Source of the DNA: SOIL31 sp964636815
GTDB lineage: Bacteria; Babelota; Babeliae; Babelales; Vermiphilaceae
NCBI GenBank assembly: GCA_964636815.1
Contig: CAZWTF010000002.1
Location: 1 to 64,000, forward strand
Length of the DNA stretch: 64,000 nucleotides
Direction of reading: 5' to 3'
This document shows, piece by piece, positions 1-8,280 of the stretch (positions are counted from its first letter, which is position 1; each line of letters opens with the position of its first letter). Both the position numbers and the translations under genes were made by a program. The notes under the pieces were generated by a model. That model did no database searches, was not told the origin of the DNA, and was given only the letters and a program-made list of their open reading frames with translations.

Positions 1-261
1 AACCCATTTTGATGAACCCATTGCAATAGTTGGAACAGCTTTAAAAGTATACTTTCCTTCTACCACATGCACGTCTTGAACACCAAAAATATCACACGTA
101 CGTAAAGCTGCGCTTGCGTTATGTTCTTGAAAAAGATCTTCTAAAACAACCGTAACGTATCGTGTTCTATTTGCAATCACTGCCTGCATTTTTTCCCGCT
201 TATTTTCTGTTACATATGCAAGAAGTTGGTCGATTAATGCTGCTTTATCGTGGCTATTCAT
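1..261 (-). CDS. trmH: TrmH-type SpoU RNA 2'-O-methyltransferase, N-terminal part (cut by window edge)
   Basis: The reading frame starts with ATG at 261 and runs off the window after 87 codons. The visible part contains the block EHNASAALRTCDIFGVQDVHVVE, here read as residues 46-68, which matches the first conserved region of SpoU/TrmH methyltransferases (E. coli TrmH has a matching HN-SA-IRT-D-GV-EVH stretch). It is followed by AMGSSKWV, matching the GS-WV block of TrmH. The family transfers a methyl group from S-adenosylmethionine to the 2'-OH of a guanosine, typically G18 of tRNA. The SAM-binding knot lies outside the window, so catalysis cannot be checked. It is divergent from the thioredoxin gene at 427; the 165 bp between them hold both promoters. 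Confidence 0.82.
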   Translation of the reverse strand, partial: MNSHDKAALIDQLLAYVTENKREKMQAVIANRTRYVTVVLEDLFQEHNASAALRTCDIFGVQDVHVVEGKYTFKAVPTIAMGSSKWV

Positions 262-426
262 ATAAATCCTACTTTTAAATATCCCAAACAACCCATTATT
301 TTTTAGTATATAGCCCTTTTATGTAAAAAGCAGCTTTAAATGGGACTTTTGCCACCCCATTTGCACAAAATACAAGATACATGTAGGCTAAACAATAGAA
401 TAACCATATTAAAAATAGGAAATATA

Positions 427-864
427 ATGACAAAGAAAAGCTTACTCATTGCAGCTATTGCATTAACAACTCCGTTTTCTTACCTTCTTTTTGCTAAATC
501 TAACGGCTCTGAGAACAATATTATCTACCTACACAAACAACACAAAACAACCCGTTCTTCAGAAGCTCTTTTAAATCAGTTTAGCAGTGTCGGAAACGTT
601 GTTATCGATTTCTATGCTGATTGGTGTAATCCATGCAAACGTATGTCACCACTCATCGATGGTGTTGCTGCAACTATGCCAAATGTCACATTTATTAAAA
701 TAAATCGCGATTATTTCTTGGATCTAGCAAACTTATTCAATATCACGAGTATTCCAACACTTATCTTTTTAAAAGATGGTAAAGAAATAGGTCGCTACAA
801 TGGCGGGCCTTTAACTCAAGATAAACTTGCAAAGATTATTGAAAAGACGTACCGTAACGCGTAA
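427..864 (+). CDS. Exported thioredoxin-fold protein
   Basis: This is a 145-residue protein. I start it at 427 because AGGA lies 6 bases upstream and this Met opens a clean signal peptide (MTKKSLLIAAIALTTPFSYL, then LFA); an in-frame ATG at 340 has no such support. The mature part has the thioredoxin active site WCNPCKRM, with cysteines 67 and 70, followed by the cis-proline block SIPTLIFLKDG. Thioredoxin-fold proteins of this length outside the cytoplasm usually reduce or isomerise disulfides in exported proteins. The WCNPC sequence (not WCGPC) differs from cytoplasmic thioredoxin, so the redox direction cannot be told. It stands alone and ends at a bidirectional terminator. Confidence 0.85.
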   Translation: MTKKSLLIAAIALTTPFSYLLFAKSNGSENNIIYLHKQHKTTRSSEALLNQFSSVGNVVIDFYADWCNPCKRMSPLIDGVAATMPNVTFIKINRDYFLDLANLFNITSIPTLIFLKDGKEIGRYNGGPLTQDKLAKIIEKTYRNA

Positions 865-884
865 TCGTTACAAGAAAAATAATA

Positions 885-930
885 CCCCAATGTAAAATCA
901 TGAAAACATGTTTTTGCATTGGGGTTTTTA
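885..930. terminator. Bidirectional rho-independent terminator
   Basis: Stem CCCCAATG (885-892) pairs with CATTGGGG (917-924), extended by AAAA/TTTT inside the loop and followed by a T run. It lies between the convergent genes ending at 864 and 934 and can serve both. Confidence 0.8.
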
Positions 931-933
931 TTA

Positions 934-1998
934 TCAAATCGGTGTTGCTGTTGGAAACATTGTAGGTGCATTTGTTGGTGCACCTGTTGGGGCACCTGTA
1001 GGTGCATTCGTGGCTGTCCCTGAAACTTGCCCATAAATTGCCCATGCGTACCCAGCAAGACTCGTTGCAAGAGTTAATCCAAGAGCAATCAAACTATATA
1101 ACTTTTGTTGTTTCTCTTGAGCGATCGCATCATTCTGAATCGCCACATGCGCTGCATGAATTGGCGATGGCTCTTTAATACCGCCTTCATCTAATGTTCT
1201 ACTCAGAAAATCTAAGGCTAAACCTAAATACTGCTCCTTATTATTTTTTTGTATACTGCCCAGCTTTTGTACTACCAATTTTATATCATCACTACTGAGA
1301 TTGTGCTGCTTTTGCAAAAGTTCTCCAACGGCTTCAGGTCCAATATCAAAACTATCTAACAAATGCGCATATTCCATCATTTGATCTAAAGACAATGGCT
1401 TCTTTTTTGCAAGCTGGTTTAATAAAGTATATATTTCAGGTGCAATAGTTTCTAAGTTGTAGGGACAATTTTTAACGTCACCAATTAATAAATTATTTTC
1501 TATCGCATAAGCATGCATTCTTGGATTCGATTTTTTAAGTAAATCCCACATGTCTTGTTCTGAAAAATAACTATTCAATGAATCGTCAATACCTCTTTGT
1601 CTTATATTATTATTATCTAAAATCTCATCTTTTTGTTCATCATCATTTTGGACTATAAGATTATTATTATTACGCGTTCGTAACCCAGAAATTGGACTAC
1701 CACCACTACTGCCTCGAGCCGTTGTTTCACGATATGTAATTTGCTGATTTTTAAGATGACTTACATGATTTAAAGTTTTAACAGACTGTTTACCATTCGC
1801 AGAAGAAAATAAAGGCTCTGGAATATTATCCATATTTAATTTAAAATCTTGAGCATTATCAGCTCCCTCTTGTCTGCGCGATTGAGAATCTTGATTAACA
1901 GTCCTGCTACGAGTAAGGCCCTTTAACTTAATCTCCATACCATGCAATGCTACCGAAATAGTCATTACATTCATAAGAATAAACAACTTCCTGTTCAT
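934..1998 (-). CDS. Exported protein of unknown function with C-terminal membrane helix and Ala-Pro-Thr repeat tail
   Basis: 354 residues. The start at 1998 is chosen because AGAGG lies 6 bases upstream; an in-frame ATG at 2025 would add nine residues without a comparable site. The signal peptide ends VALHG and the mature chain begins MEIKLKG. The middle is polar with Asn/Asp-rich low-complexity stretches (around residues 110-140) and then a helical region. A hydrophobic helix (roughly residues 302-325) is followed by a 27-residue tail built from the unit (N/G)APT. The tail resembles Pro/Thr-rich linkers or O-glycosylated stems. I do not recognise a known domain. The next two genes upstream share its strand and a short motif (hydrophobic-x-x-LK-x-x-Q). 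Confidence 0.75.
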   Translation of the reverse strand: MNRKLFILMNVMTISVALHGMEIKLKGLTRSRTVNQDSQSRRQEGADNAQDFKLNMDNIPEPLFSSANGKQSVKTLNHVSHLKNQQITYRETTARGSSGGSPISGLRTRNNNNLIVQNDDEQKDEILDNNNIRQRGIDDSLNSYFSEQDMWDLLKKSNPRMHAYAIENNLLIGDVKNCPYNLETIAPEIYTLLNQLAKKKPLSLDQMMEYAHLLDSFDIGPEAVGELLQKQHNLSSDDIKLVVQKLGSIQKNNKEQYLGLALDFLSRTLDEGGIKEPSPIHAAHVAIQNDAIAQEKQQKLYSLIALGLTLATSLAGYAWAIYGQVSGTATNAPTGAPTGAPTNAPTMFPTATPI

Positions 1999-2044
1999 AC
2001 TATACCTCTTTTTAGCCATATTCATGTTATATGCAACAAAAAAT

Positions 2045-2323
2045 TCATTTTTTATCTAATGAACTTTCACTTCTACTAGCAACAGATTGATCTTGGAACT
2101 GATTTTGAACACGTTTTAATTCTTTAATATCTTTCAAGCTTTTTACAGCTGTCTTCTTACCACAACTACCACTACTGCTACGCATAGAAGACAAATTATT
2201 TTCTTCAGAGGATGCGGTCAATTCTTGTTTTGCCTTTTTCGTTTTTTTATCAACAATTTGCATGCCATTAAGTAGTGTCGAGACCGCCACTAAAACAGTT
2301 ATTACAACCTTTTTTTGAATCAT
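2045..2323 (-). CDS. Small exported protein of unknown function
   Basis: 92 residues. AAAGG lies about 7 bases before the ATG at 2323. The signal peptide MIQKKVVITVLVAVSTLLNG is followed by MQIVDKK. The mature part is charged and Ser-rich and holds the segment VKSLKDIKELKRVQNQF, which resembles segments in the two neighbouring exported proteins (934-1998 and 2367-2606). No known domain. It sits 46 bp upstream of the 1998 start on the same strand, so the three may be co-transcribed. Confidence 0.65.
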   Translation of the reverse strand: MIQKKVVITVLVAVSTLLNGMQIVDKKTKKAKQELTASSEENNLSSMRSSSGSCGKKTAVKSLKDIKELKRVQNQFQDQSVASRSESSLDKK

Positions 2324-2366
2324 ATAACACCTTTATAGATCTTTAACAGATCACAATTAACACAAC

Positions 2367-2606
2367 CTATTTATTTTCGATAACCACTCCAAGCCTTACA
2401 TCAGTAGGCTCATCTTTAAGCGCTTTATGCTTGCTACGATACTGTAGCTGCTCTTCTTTTAATCTTTTTACATCATCACCAAGATTATGTATTGTATCCT
2501 TCTGGTCATGCTTAACATCATTTTTATCTTTATGCTTAAACCACATTGCTTGCGCAACCGATACGGAAAATAACAAAAACATAATCATCACATGTTTATT
2601 CATCAT
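2367..2606 (-). CDS. Small exported protein of unknown function
   Basis: 79 residues from the ATG at 2606, which has AAAGGAG five bases upstream; the longer frame from 2624 starts inside that Shine-Dalgarno region and is rejected. The signal peptide ends SVSVAQA, followed by MWFKHKDK. The mature chain is short and highly charged, with DVKRLKEEQLQYRSK resembling segments in the next two genes. No known domain. First gene of a three-gene minus-strand group. Confidence 0.65.
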   Translation of the reverse strand: MMNKHVMIMFLLFSVSVAQAMWFKHKDKNDVKHDQKDTIHNLGDDVKRLKEEQLQYRSKHKALKDEPTDVRLGVVIENK

Positions 2607-2661
2607 TACATCTCCTTTGTCCAAAAAAATACTTCGTAAGAACTATACACAAATCTTTAAA

Positions 2662-2697
2662 CAAAAAAAAAGGAGAAGAGTTTGTATTCTCTTCTCC
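2662..2697 (-). terminator. Terminator of the nrdA-nrdB unit
   Basis: Perfect 9-bp stem GGAGAAGAG (2672-2680) with CTCTTCTCC (2689-2697); on the minus strand it is followed by a run of T (the A run at 2663-2671). It lies 38 bp beyond the stop of nrdB. Confidence 0.85.
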
Positions 2698-2734
2698 ATA
2701 TAAAAGCAATTATAAACAACCGATTAAAAGAATC

Positions 2735-3736
2735 TTACCACTCTAATGAACCAGCGGTTTGATATTCTGTCACACGTGATTCAAAAAAGTTTTTCTCTTT
2801 ACTTAAATCAGTTGATTGCGACATCCATGGGAACGGATTTTTAGTGCCATATATTTTTGGTAAATCAATGCGTTCTAAGCGACGGTCAGTGATATGCTCA
2901 ACATATTCACTAAACTGTTCAGCATTAATACCAAGCATTCCTTGTGGACATGCATCATGTGCATAATTTTTTTCCAACACAACTGCTTGTTTAATCAATT
3001 CAAGAATCTCTTGTTGGAATGACTCTGTCCACACTTCAGGATTTTCTGCTTTGATCACATTAATTAAATCGCAACCAAATGCAAGGTGAAGACTTTCATC
3101 ACGCATAATATATTCAAACTGCTCACCAACACCAATCATTTTGTTCTGACGTTTTAATGCAAGCATCATTGCAAAGCCAGCATAAAAGAAAATACCTTCC
3201 ATGATCACATAAAAACCGATCAGGTCATGCAAAAAACGTTGAATATCTTCTGTTGTATCAGTTGTAAAACTTGGATCTAAAATTGATCGTGTTAACCCAA
3301 CAACAAAATCATCTTTTGCTTTAATAGAAGGAATAGTTTCATACATTCTATAGATTTCATCAGGATTCAACCCTAATGAATCACAACAATAAATAAAAGT
3401 ATCCGTATGAATTGCTTCTTCAAATGCTTGACGCAAAAGATACTGGCGACATTCTGGATTGGTTATATGCTTGTATACCGTTAACACCAAATTATTTGCT
3501 GTTAATGATTCAGCTGTTGAAAAAAAACCAAGATTCCATAAAATAAGTCGACGCTCTGCATCTGTAAGAACTGTTGATGATTTCCATTGTTCAACGTCGT
3601 ACTGCATTGATACTTCTTCTGGTGTCCAGTTGTTTGCTACACCATCTTTATAATGCTGACGTGCCCATGGATATCTCATTGGCAAAATTTTATTTGGATC
3701 TACTGTTGAATTATTAATAATTCCATTTTTATTCAT
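2735..3736 (-). CDS. nrdB: Ribonucleoside-diphosphate reductase beta subunit, Chlamydia-type (class Ic)
   Basis: 333 residues, full length for the R2 family. It supplies the metal cofactor that starts the radical reaction of NrdA, making deoxyribonucleotides. Metal ligands are visible: E76 (FFSTAESL), E107 and H110 (AFEEAIH), and later ligands in MEGIFFYAGF and RDESLHLAFG. The position of the usual tyrosyl radical (four residues after H110) is F114. Glu instead of Asp at the first ligand plus Phe instead of Tyr are the marks of Chlamydia trachomatis R2, which uses a Mn/Fe cofactor; the spacing 76-107-110-114 equals that of chlamydial 89-120-123-127. Overall sequence also looks chlamydial. Downstream of nrdA, with a repeat element in the gap, and followed by a strong terminator. 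Confidence 0.95.
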   Translation of the reverse strand: MNKNGIINNSTVDPNKILPMRYPWARQHYKDGVANNWTPEEVSMQYDVEQWKSSTVLTDAERRLILWNLGFFSTAESLTANNLVLTVYKHITNPECRQYLLRQAFEEAIHTDTFIYCCDSLGLNPDEIYRMYETIPSIKAKDDFVVGLTRSILDPSFTTDTTEDIQRFLHDLIGFYVIMEGIFFYAGFAMMLALKRQNKMIGVGEQFEYIMRDESLHLAFGCDLINVIKAENPEVWTESFQQEILELIKQAVVLEKNYAHDACPQGMLGINAEQFSEYVEHITDRRLERIDLPKIYGTKNPFPWMSQSTDLSKEKNFFESRVTEYQTAGSLEW

Positions 3737-3767
3737 AATTATTTCTTTCTTATACCCATTCGCTTGC

Positions 3768-3832
3768 TTCGATAAACTCAGTACGAACGGGAAAATAAAT
3801 TCTTAAAATCCGTTCGTGGTGAGCCTATCGAA
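3768..3832. repeat. Imperfect inverted repeat between nrdA and nrdB
   Basis: The left arm (3768-3790) and the reverse complement of the right arm (3810-3832) agree at 19 of 23 positions; consensus TTCGATARRCTCA then ACGAACGG. A related half-site lies at 46923-46946. This looks like a short palindromic interspersed repeat of the kind scattered in many bacterial genomes. In nrdAB mRNA it would form a hairpin in the intercistronic gap, which could adjust the ratio of the two subunits. Confidence 0.7.
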
Positions 3833-3849
3833 CCATACGAACGCGTGAA

Positions 3850-6420
3850 CTATTGGCACACTTCACATTCAGGATCAGCTGAAATAGAGCATGATTTACC
3901 AGCAACAATCGCATCATCCGACGCAATAACTTCTTCTTTTGCAGCAACAGCGCTTTCAACTACTACATTTTCAGTTGCTGTAGTTTCTACTGTTTTATAA
4001 ATTCGCTTTTGTGTAAAACCAAACTTATTTGCATCAAGGCTTGATTTTTCAATCTGACTTGCACCAAGTGTACGCAAATAATACGTTGTTTTAAGTCCTG
4101 CTTTCCATGCAGCAATATAAATATCATTCAGCTGTTTTCCAGAAACACCTTTCATGAAAACATTATGAGAAATGCTTTGATCAATCCATTTTCCACGTGA
4201 TGCGGTGATATTAATTAAATGTAATGCATCAATTTCAAATGCTTCTTGATATTTATTTTTGAGTACTTGCGGAATGCTTTCAATCATCTGTACATTACCA
4301 TCGTAATATTTCAGTAATTCGAGCATTTCTTGATCCCACAATCCAAGCTTCTTTAAATCATCAACCAAATATTGATTAACAACAGTAAATTCACCGCTCA
4401 TATTTGCTTTAACATAAATATTTTTGTAGATCGGCTCAATGGAAGGAAATACGCCAGCAATATTTGCAATAGTTGCTGTTGGTGCAATTGCCATTACATT
4501 TGAATTACGCATACCATATTTTTGTACATGTTCACGTACCGGAGTCCAATCAAGCTTACCACCACGAGCGACCATAATTGTATCGCCACGCTCTTGTTCA
4601 AGAAGATCAATTGTATCTTGAGGGAAAATATTGCGGTCCCACTTAGACCCTTTGTACGATGCATACGCTCCACGTTCTTGAGCCAATTGTGAAGATGTTA
4701 AAATTGCAGAGTACGAAATCAATTCCATCACTTCATCTGAATATGTAATTGCTTCTTGCTGTGAAAAATTAAGCCCTACCTGATACAATAAATCCTGGAA
4801 GCCCATAACACCAAGACCAATAGGACGATGACGCATATTTGATGTTGCTGTTTCTTTTACTGGATAATAATTAATATCAACAACGTTATCCAACATACGC
4901 ACGGCAACAGAAACTGTTTTACTTAATTTTTCTATATCAAGTTTGCCGTTAATCACATGATGCGCAAGATTAACAGAACCCAAATTACACACAGCTATTT
5001 CTTCAGCTGAAGTATTAAGCGTAATTTCAGTACATAAATTAGAACTATGAACAACTCCAACATGATCTTGTGGAGAACGCACATTACATGGATCTTTAAA
5101 TGTAATCCACGGATGTCCTGTTTCAAATAAGCGACTTAACATTTTACGCCACAAACCACGAGCAGAAATAGTTTTATGCATTTTGATAGCATTTAATTTT
5201 ACAAGCTCTTCGTACTCTTGATAGCGCTTATCAAATGCCTTGCCATATAGATGATGCAAATCAGGAGTTTCTTCAGGTGAAAATAACGTCCAATTTTCAT
5301 CAGCAATCACTCGTTTTATGAAAAGATCTGGAATCCAATTGGCAGTATTAATATCATGCGTACGGCGACGTTCATCACCTGTATTTTTACGCAAATCAAT
5401 AAAATCTTCTATTTCTAAATGCCATGTTTCCAGATAAACAACCGCAGCACTACGACGTTTACCACTTCTATTAATTGCAGCAACAACATCGTTATTAATT
5501 TTTAAGAAAGGTAAAACCCCCTGGCTTTCTGTTTTAATAGAATCAACCATTGCACCACATGCGCGGATATTCGTCCAATCAACTGCAACTCCGCCTGACC
5601 ATTTTGCAAGCATCGCTGAATCTGAATAACTTTTAAAAATATCCACCAAATCATCTTCTACGGTAGAAAGAAAACAAGAACTCAATTGTGGGCGTGTTAA
5701 ACCAGAGTGAAGCAACGTTGGCGTGCTTGGTACATAATCCAATCGTGACATTGCATTATAAAAATCAACAGCTGCTTTATTTTTATCTGATTCATTATAC
5801 GAAAGACCCATCGCAACACGCATCCAAAATGATTGAGGCAATTCTATGTATCGTGTTTCATGTCTGAGGAAATATCTTTTATATAATGTATTAACCCCCA
5901 TAAAATCAAACCGATTATCGCGATCAAGACAAAGTTGTTGTGCGAGATACTCTAAATCAAAACTCGCTAAACGTTCGTCAAGCAATGCAAGATCTATACC
6001 TGTTCTAATGCCATTAACAAAAGCTTTGCGGTACATTTCTTCATTATCAACACGAGCAATAGAATGATGTGTCACTTGTCTAAATAATTTTTTTAGCTGC
6101 AAACGTGTTGCAACCTTACTATATATAGGATCACGCTCAATAAAAGTAGACGTTGCAAGTATCAAAGCATCCGCTATTGCTTGAGGAGTAATACCATCAA
6201 AAATATTTTTTAACGTTTCGCTTACAATTAACTCAACGTCAACAAAAGACTCATATCCGACGCAAGCCCAGCCAACCGTTCGCCGCAACCGTTGTTCACT
6301 TACTCTCTCTTTAACGCCATCAGGCTTTACCACAGAAAACATATATAAGTTTTTTTCTGTTTTTTCACCCGCATCATTTACCAAAAAAGGTGCGGGTGAA
6401 ACACGATTATGCTGTTCCAT
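3850..6420 (-). CDS. nrdA: Ribonucleoside-diphosphate reductase alpha subunit
   Basis: 856 residues, the catalytic subunit that reduces ribonucleoside diphosphates. An ATP-cone allosteric domain occupies roughly residues 25-120 (VVKPDGVKERVSEQRLRRTV onward). Catalytic features follow: the redox Cys in QLSSCFLSTVEDD, the NLCTEITLNTS loop with active-site Cys and Glu, a second redox Cys in EIAVCNLGSVN, the phosphate-binding APTATIANI, and a C-terminal CEVCQ pair that passes electrons from thioredoxin. AAGGAT precedes the ATG at 6420. Only one ATP cone is visible, fewer than in chlamydial NrdA. Partner NrdB follows after 113 bp holding an inverted repeat. Confidence 0.96.
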   Translation of the reverse strand: MEQHNRVSPAPFLVNDAGEKTEKNLYMFSVVKPDGVKERVSEQRLRRTVGWACVGYESFVDVELIVSETLKNIFDGITPQAIADALILATSTFIERDPIYSKVATRLQLKKLFRQVTHHSIARVDNEEMYRKAFVNGIRTGIDLALLDERLASFDLEYLAQQLCLDRDNRFDFMGVNTLYKRYFLRHETRYIELPQSFWMRVAMGLSYNESDKNKAAVDFYNAMSRLDYVPSTPTLLHSGLTRPQLSSCFLSTVEDDLVDIFKSYSDSAMLAKWSGGVAVDWTNIRACGAMVDSIKTESQGVLPFLKINNDVVAAINRSGKRRSAAVVYLETWHLEIEDFIDLRKNTGDERRRTHDINTANWIPDLFIKRVIADENWTLFSPEETPDLHHLYGKAFDKRYQEYEELVKLNAIKMHKTISARGLWRKMLSRLFETGHPWITFKDPCNVRSPQDHVGVVHSSNLCTEITLNTSAEEIAVCNLGSVNLAHHVINGKLDIEKLSKTVSVAVRMLDNVVDINYYPVKETATSNMRHRPIGLGVMGFQDLLYQVGLNFSQQEAITYSDEVMELISYSAILTSSQLAQERGAYASYKGSKWDRNIFPQDTIDLLEQERGDTIMVARGGKLDWTPVREHVQKYGMRNSNVMAIAPTATIANIAGVFPSIEPIYKNIYVKANMSGEFTVVNQYLVDDLKKLGLWDQEMLELLKYYDGNVQMIESIPQVLKNKYQEAFEIDALHLINITASRGKWIDQSISHNVFMKGVSGKQLNDIYIAAWKAGLKTTYYLRTLGASQIEKSSLDANKFGFTQKRIYKTVETTATENVVVESAVAAKEEVIASDDAIVAGKSCSISADPECEVCQ

Positions 6421-7019
6421 ATCATCCTTTAATTTTTTAGGTGTTACTGCTTACTTATACAACATCCATACAACAGGACAAAATACAATGATCAATTTTC
6501 CGTACAAAGCATTGCAAGCACGGCAAAAATTAACCTCATTTTTTTATAAAACTTTTAAAAATAGTTACTATATGAAAAAAGAGAATACATTGTATCATTC
6601 TAGGATAATGACTAAATTCCTTATAATCAAATAGTTTTATTAAATTTTTATTGAAGATATATTCTTAAATATTTTCAAACAACTGACCTGTATTTAATTC
6701 ATTTAGAATAAACAAAAAAAGAGCTTGAGTTTTTCTATCTCTGCAGCCACACATCAGGAAAACAAGATTTTATCATAAAAAAACAAACAAAAATCAAATC
6801 AAAATAAGTAAATCATTCCTAAAAACATTTTCATAAAAACGTCTATGGGTAATTGATTTACTCAAAATGCCTACTTCTTATGTAAAAAAACAGCTCTATA
6901 TAAAGAAAAATTTAAAAAAACTTACAACAATCATAATGGCACAATTATAAAAAAATAAAAACGCTAAATATTCCAATTAATGACAAATTTTTTATATAAT
7001 AAAAACAAGAAACACAATT
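6421..7019. other. 600-bp AT-rich intergenic region
   Basis: Divergent promoter region between nrdA (minus) and the exported coiled-coil gene (plus). It is rich in A and T runs; no convincing reading frame, RNA gene or hairpin with a T run is seen. A TATAAT box at 6995-7000 could be the -10 element for the plus-strand gene, but no good -35 matches it. I looked for NrdR boxes before nrdA and found no clear pair. Confidence 0.5.
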
Positions 7020-7055
7020 ATGAGAAATTATAATAATGAAATGGATTATAAAATT

Positions 7056-8252
7056 ATGAAAAAAATATATCTCATCTTATGCAATGCAGCCCTGTGCATT
7101 TTGCCCTTATATAGCATGGAAATAGATTTAAGCCAATCAACAATAGGGTTGCCTGAAGAACCTGTTCAACCAATACATTCTTTTAATGCTTTTGAGATCA
7201 AACAGCTTGAGCAAAGTTACAAAAAACAAAAAAATGCAATAGCTAAAAAACAAAAAGCTAACGGCAAAATATCGCTTGAGGAATGGAAAAATTACCAAAA
7301 AACTTTAAACGAATACAATAATAGCATTCCAGAAAATGCTCCAATCAAAACTGCAATACAAAACAAACTCTCAAATCTTACAAAAAATATTCAACAAAAA
7401 GAGAGGATAGCTGAACTAGAAACATTTGTAGCTCAATCAAAAGAAGACAGAACCATACAAGATTTACAAAAATATAAAACAAATCTACAAACATATCTTG
7501 CCAACCTTCCCAAGCCAAACCCAGAAAGAGAAAAAGAATACCAAGAGATCATTAAACATATAGATCTTATCAACACAATTGATGAACATATGCAAATCGA
7601 TTACACAATCTTTACTATAAATGAACTGTACAACTATCTTGTATCTTTAAACGAACTCCTTAAACAGTTACATAACCCTTCTTCTCAACGATATAAAAAA
7701 TTAAATAACAAAATTACAGAAGTAACATATTCTTACCGTGATAAAATTAAAGAAAGAAACGAACTACAACTCTTAGAACAAAAAAGATTGGCTCAATTAA
7801 AAGATGAACAAGAAGCGCAAGCACTCAATCAACAATTAGACGAGTTAATAAACAAAGCTGAAGTAGAACTCGACAAAGAAGCACAAGCCAAACGTAAAGC
7901 AATGCAACAAGAACAACAAAAATTAGAAAAAGAGAAAATAGAGCGAGAACAACAAAGACGCATAGATGAACTCATCAGAGCAGAAAAAGAAAAACAACAG
8001 CAAGAAGCACGACAAAGACAACGTGAGCAACAAGAAAAGGAAAAATTAGCACAATTAGAACGTGCACGATTAGAACAAGCAAAACAAGAACAGCAAAAAT
8101 TAGAACAAGCAAGGCTAGAACAAGAAAATGCAAAACTCTGGATACCTTGGATAACAAAAAACTTATACCAAACGCGGCAAACTGTGGTTAATTTTGTGAG
8201 TAATATCACATCAACCGTTACATCTTGGTTATCATGGCTAGTAGGAAGATAA
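7056..8252 (+). CDS. Exported coiled-coil protein of unknown function with C-terminal amphipathic helix
   Basis: 398 residues from the Met that opens the signal peptide (MKKIYLILCNAALCILPLYS, then MEIDLSQ). No start in this region (7020, 7041, 7056) has a clear Shine-Dalgarno site, so the choice rests on the signal peptide. Residues 50-360 are Gln/Lys/Glu-rich and predicted to be almost all coiled coil, with repeated EQ-Q-KLE-type heptads near residues 245-350. The last 24 residues are hydrophobic and aromatic (VVNFVSNITSTVTSWLSWLV) and look like an amphipathic membrane-binding helix. Similar ends occur in the proteins at 8281 and 26983. Function unknown. It precedes the 8281 gene by 28 bp, probably in one operon. 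Confidence 0.75.
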   Translation: MKKIYLILCNAALCILPLYSMEIDLSQSTIGLPEEPVQPIHSFNAFEIKQLEQSYKKQKNAIAKKQKANGKISLEEWKNYQKTLNEYNNSIPENAPIKTAIQNKLSNLTKNIQQKERIAELETFVAQSKEDRTIQDLQKYKTNLQTYLANLPKPNPEREKEYQEIIKHIDLINTIDEHMQIDYTIFTINELYNYLVSLNELLKQLHNPSSQRYKKLNNKITEVTYSYRDKIKERNELQLLEQKRLAQLKDEQEAQALNQQLDELINKAEVELDKEAQAKRKAMQQEQQKLEKEKIEREQQRRIDELIRAEKEKQQQEARQRQREQQEKEKLAQLERARLEQAKQEQQKLEQARLEQENAKLWIPWITKNLYQTRQTVVNFVSNITSTVTSWLSWLVGR

Positions 8253-8280
8253 AAAATAAATAATAAAAAAGAGAGTACAT

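Noticed and set aside
6421..7019. Possible NrdR boxes or small RNA upstream of nrdA
   Set aside because: AT-rich runs give many loose matches; no pair of boxes at the right spacing and no stable hairpin with T run was found.
7950..8130. Repetitive Gln/Lys/Glu codons in the coiled-coil gene as a CRISPR-like or tandem array
   Set aside because: Units are irregular in length and sequence and follow codon triplets, as expected of a coiled coil.
7829..8209. Long Cys/Ser-rich minus-strand frame opposite the coiled-coil gene
   Set aside because: It mirrors Gln/Glu/Lys codons of the plus-strand coiled coil, has no ribosome site and its composition is an antisense artefact. The same holds for minus-strand frames around 28764-29091.
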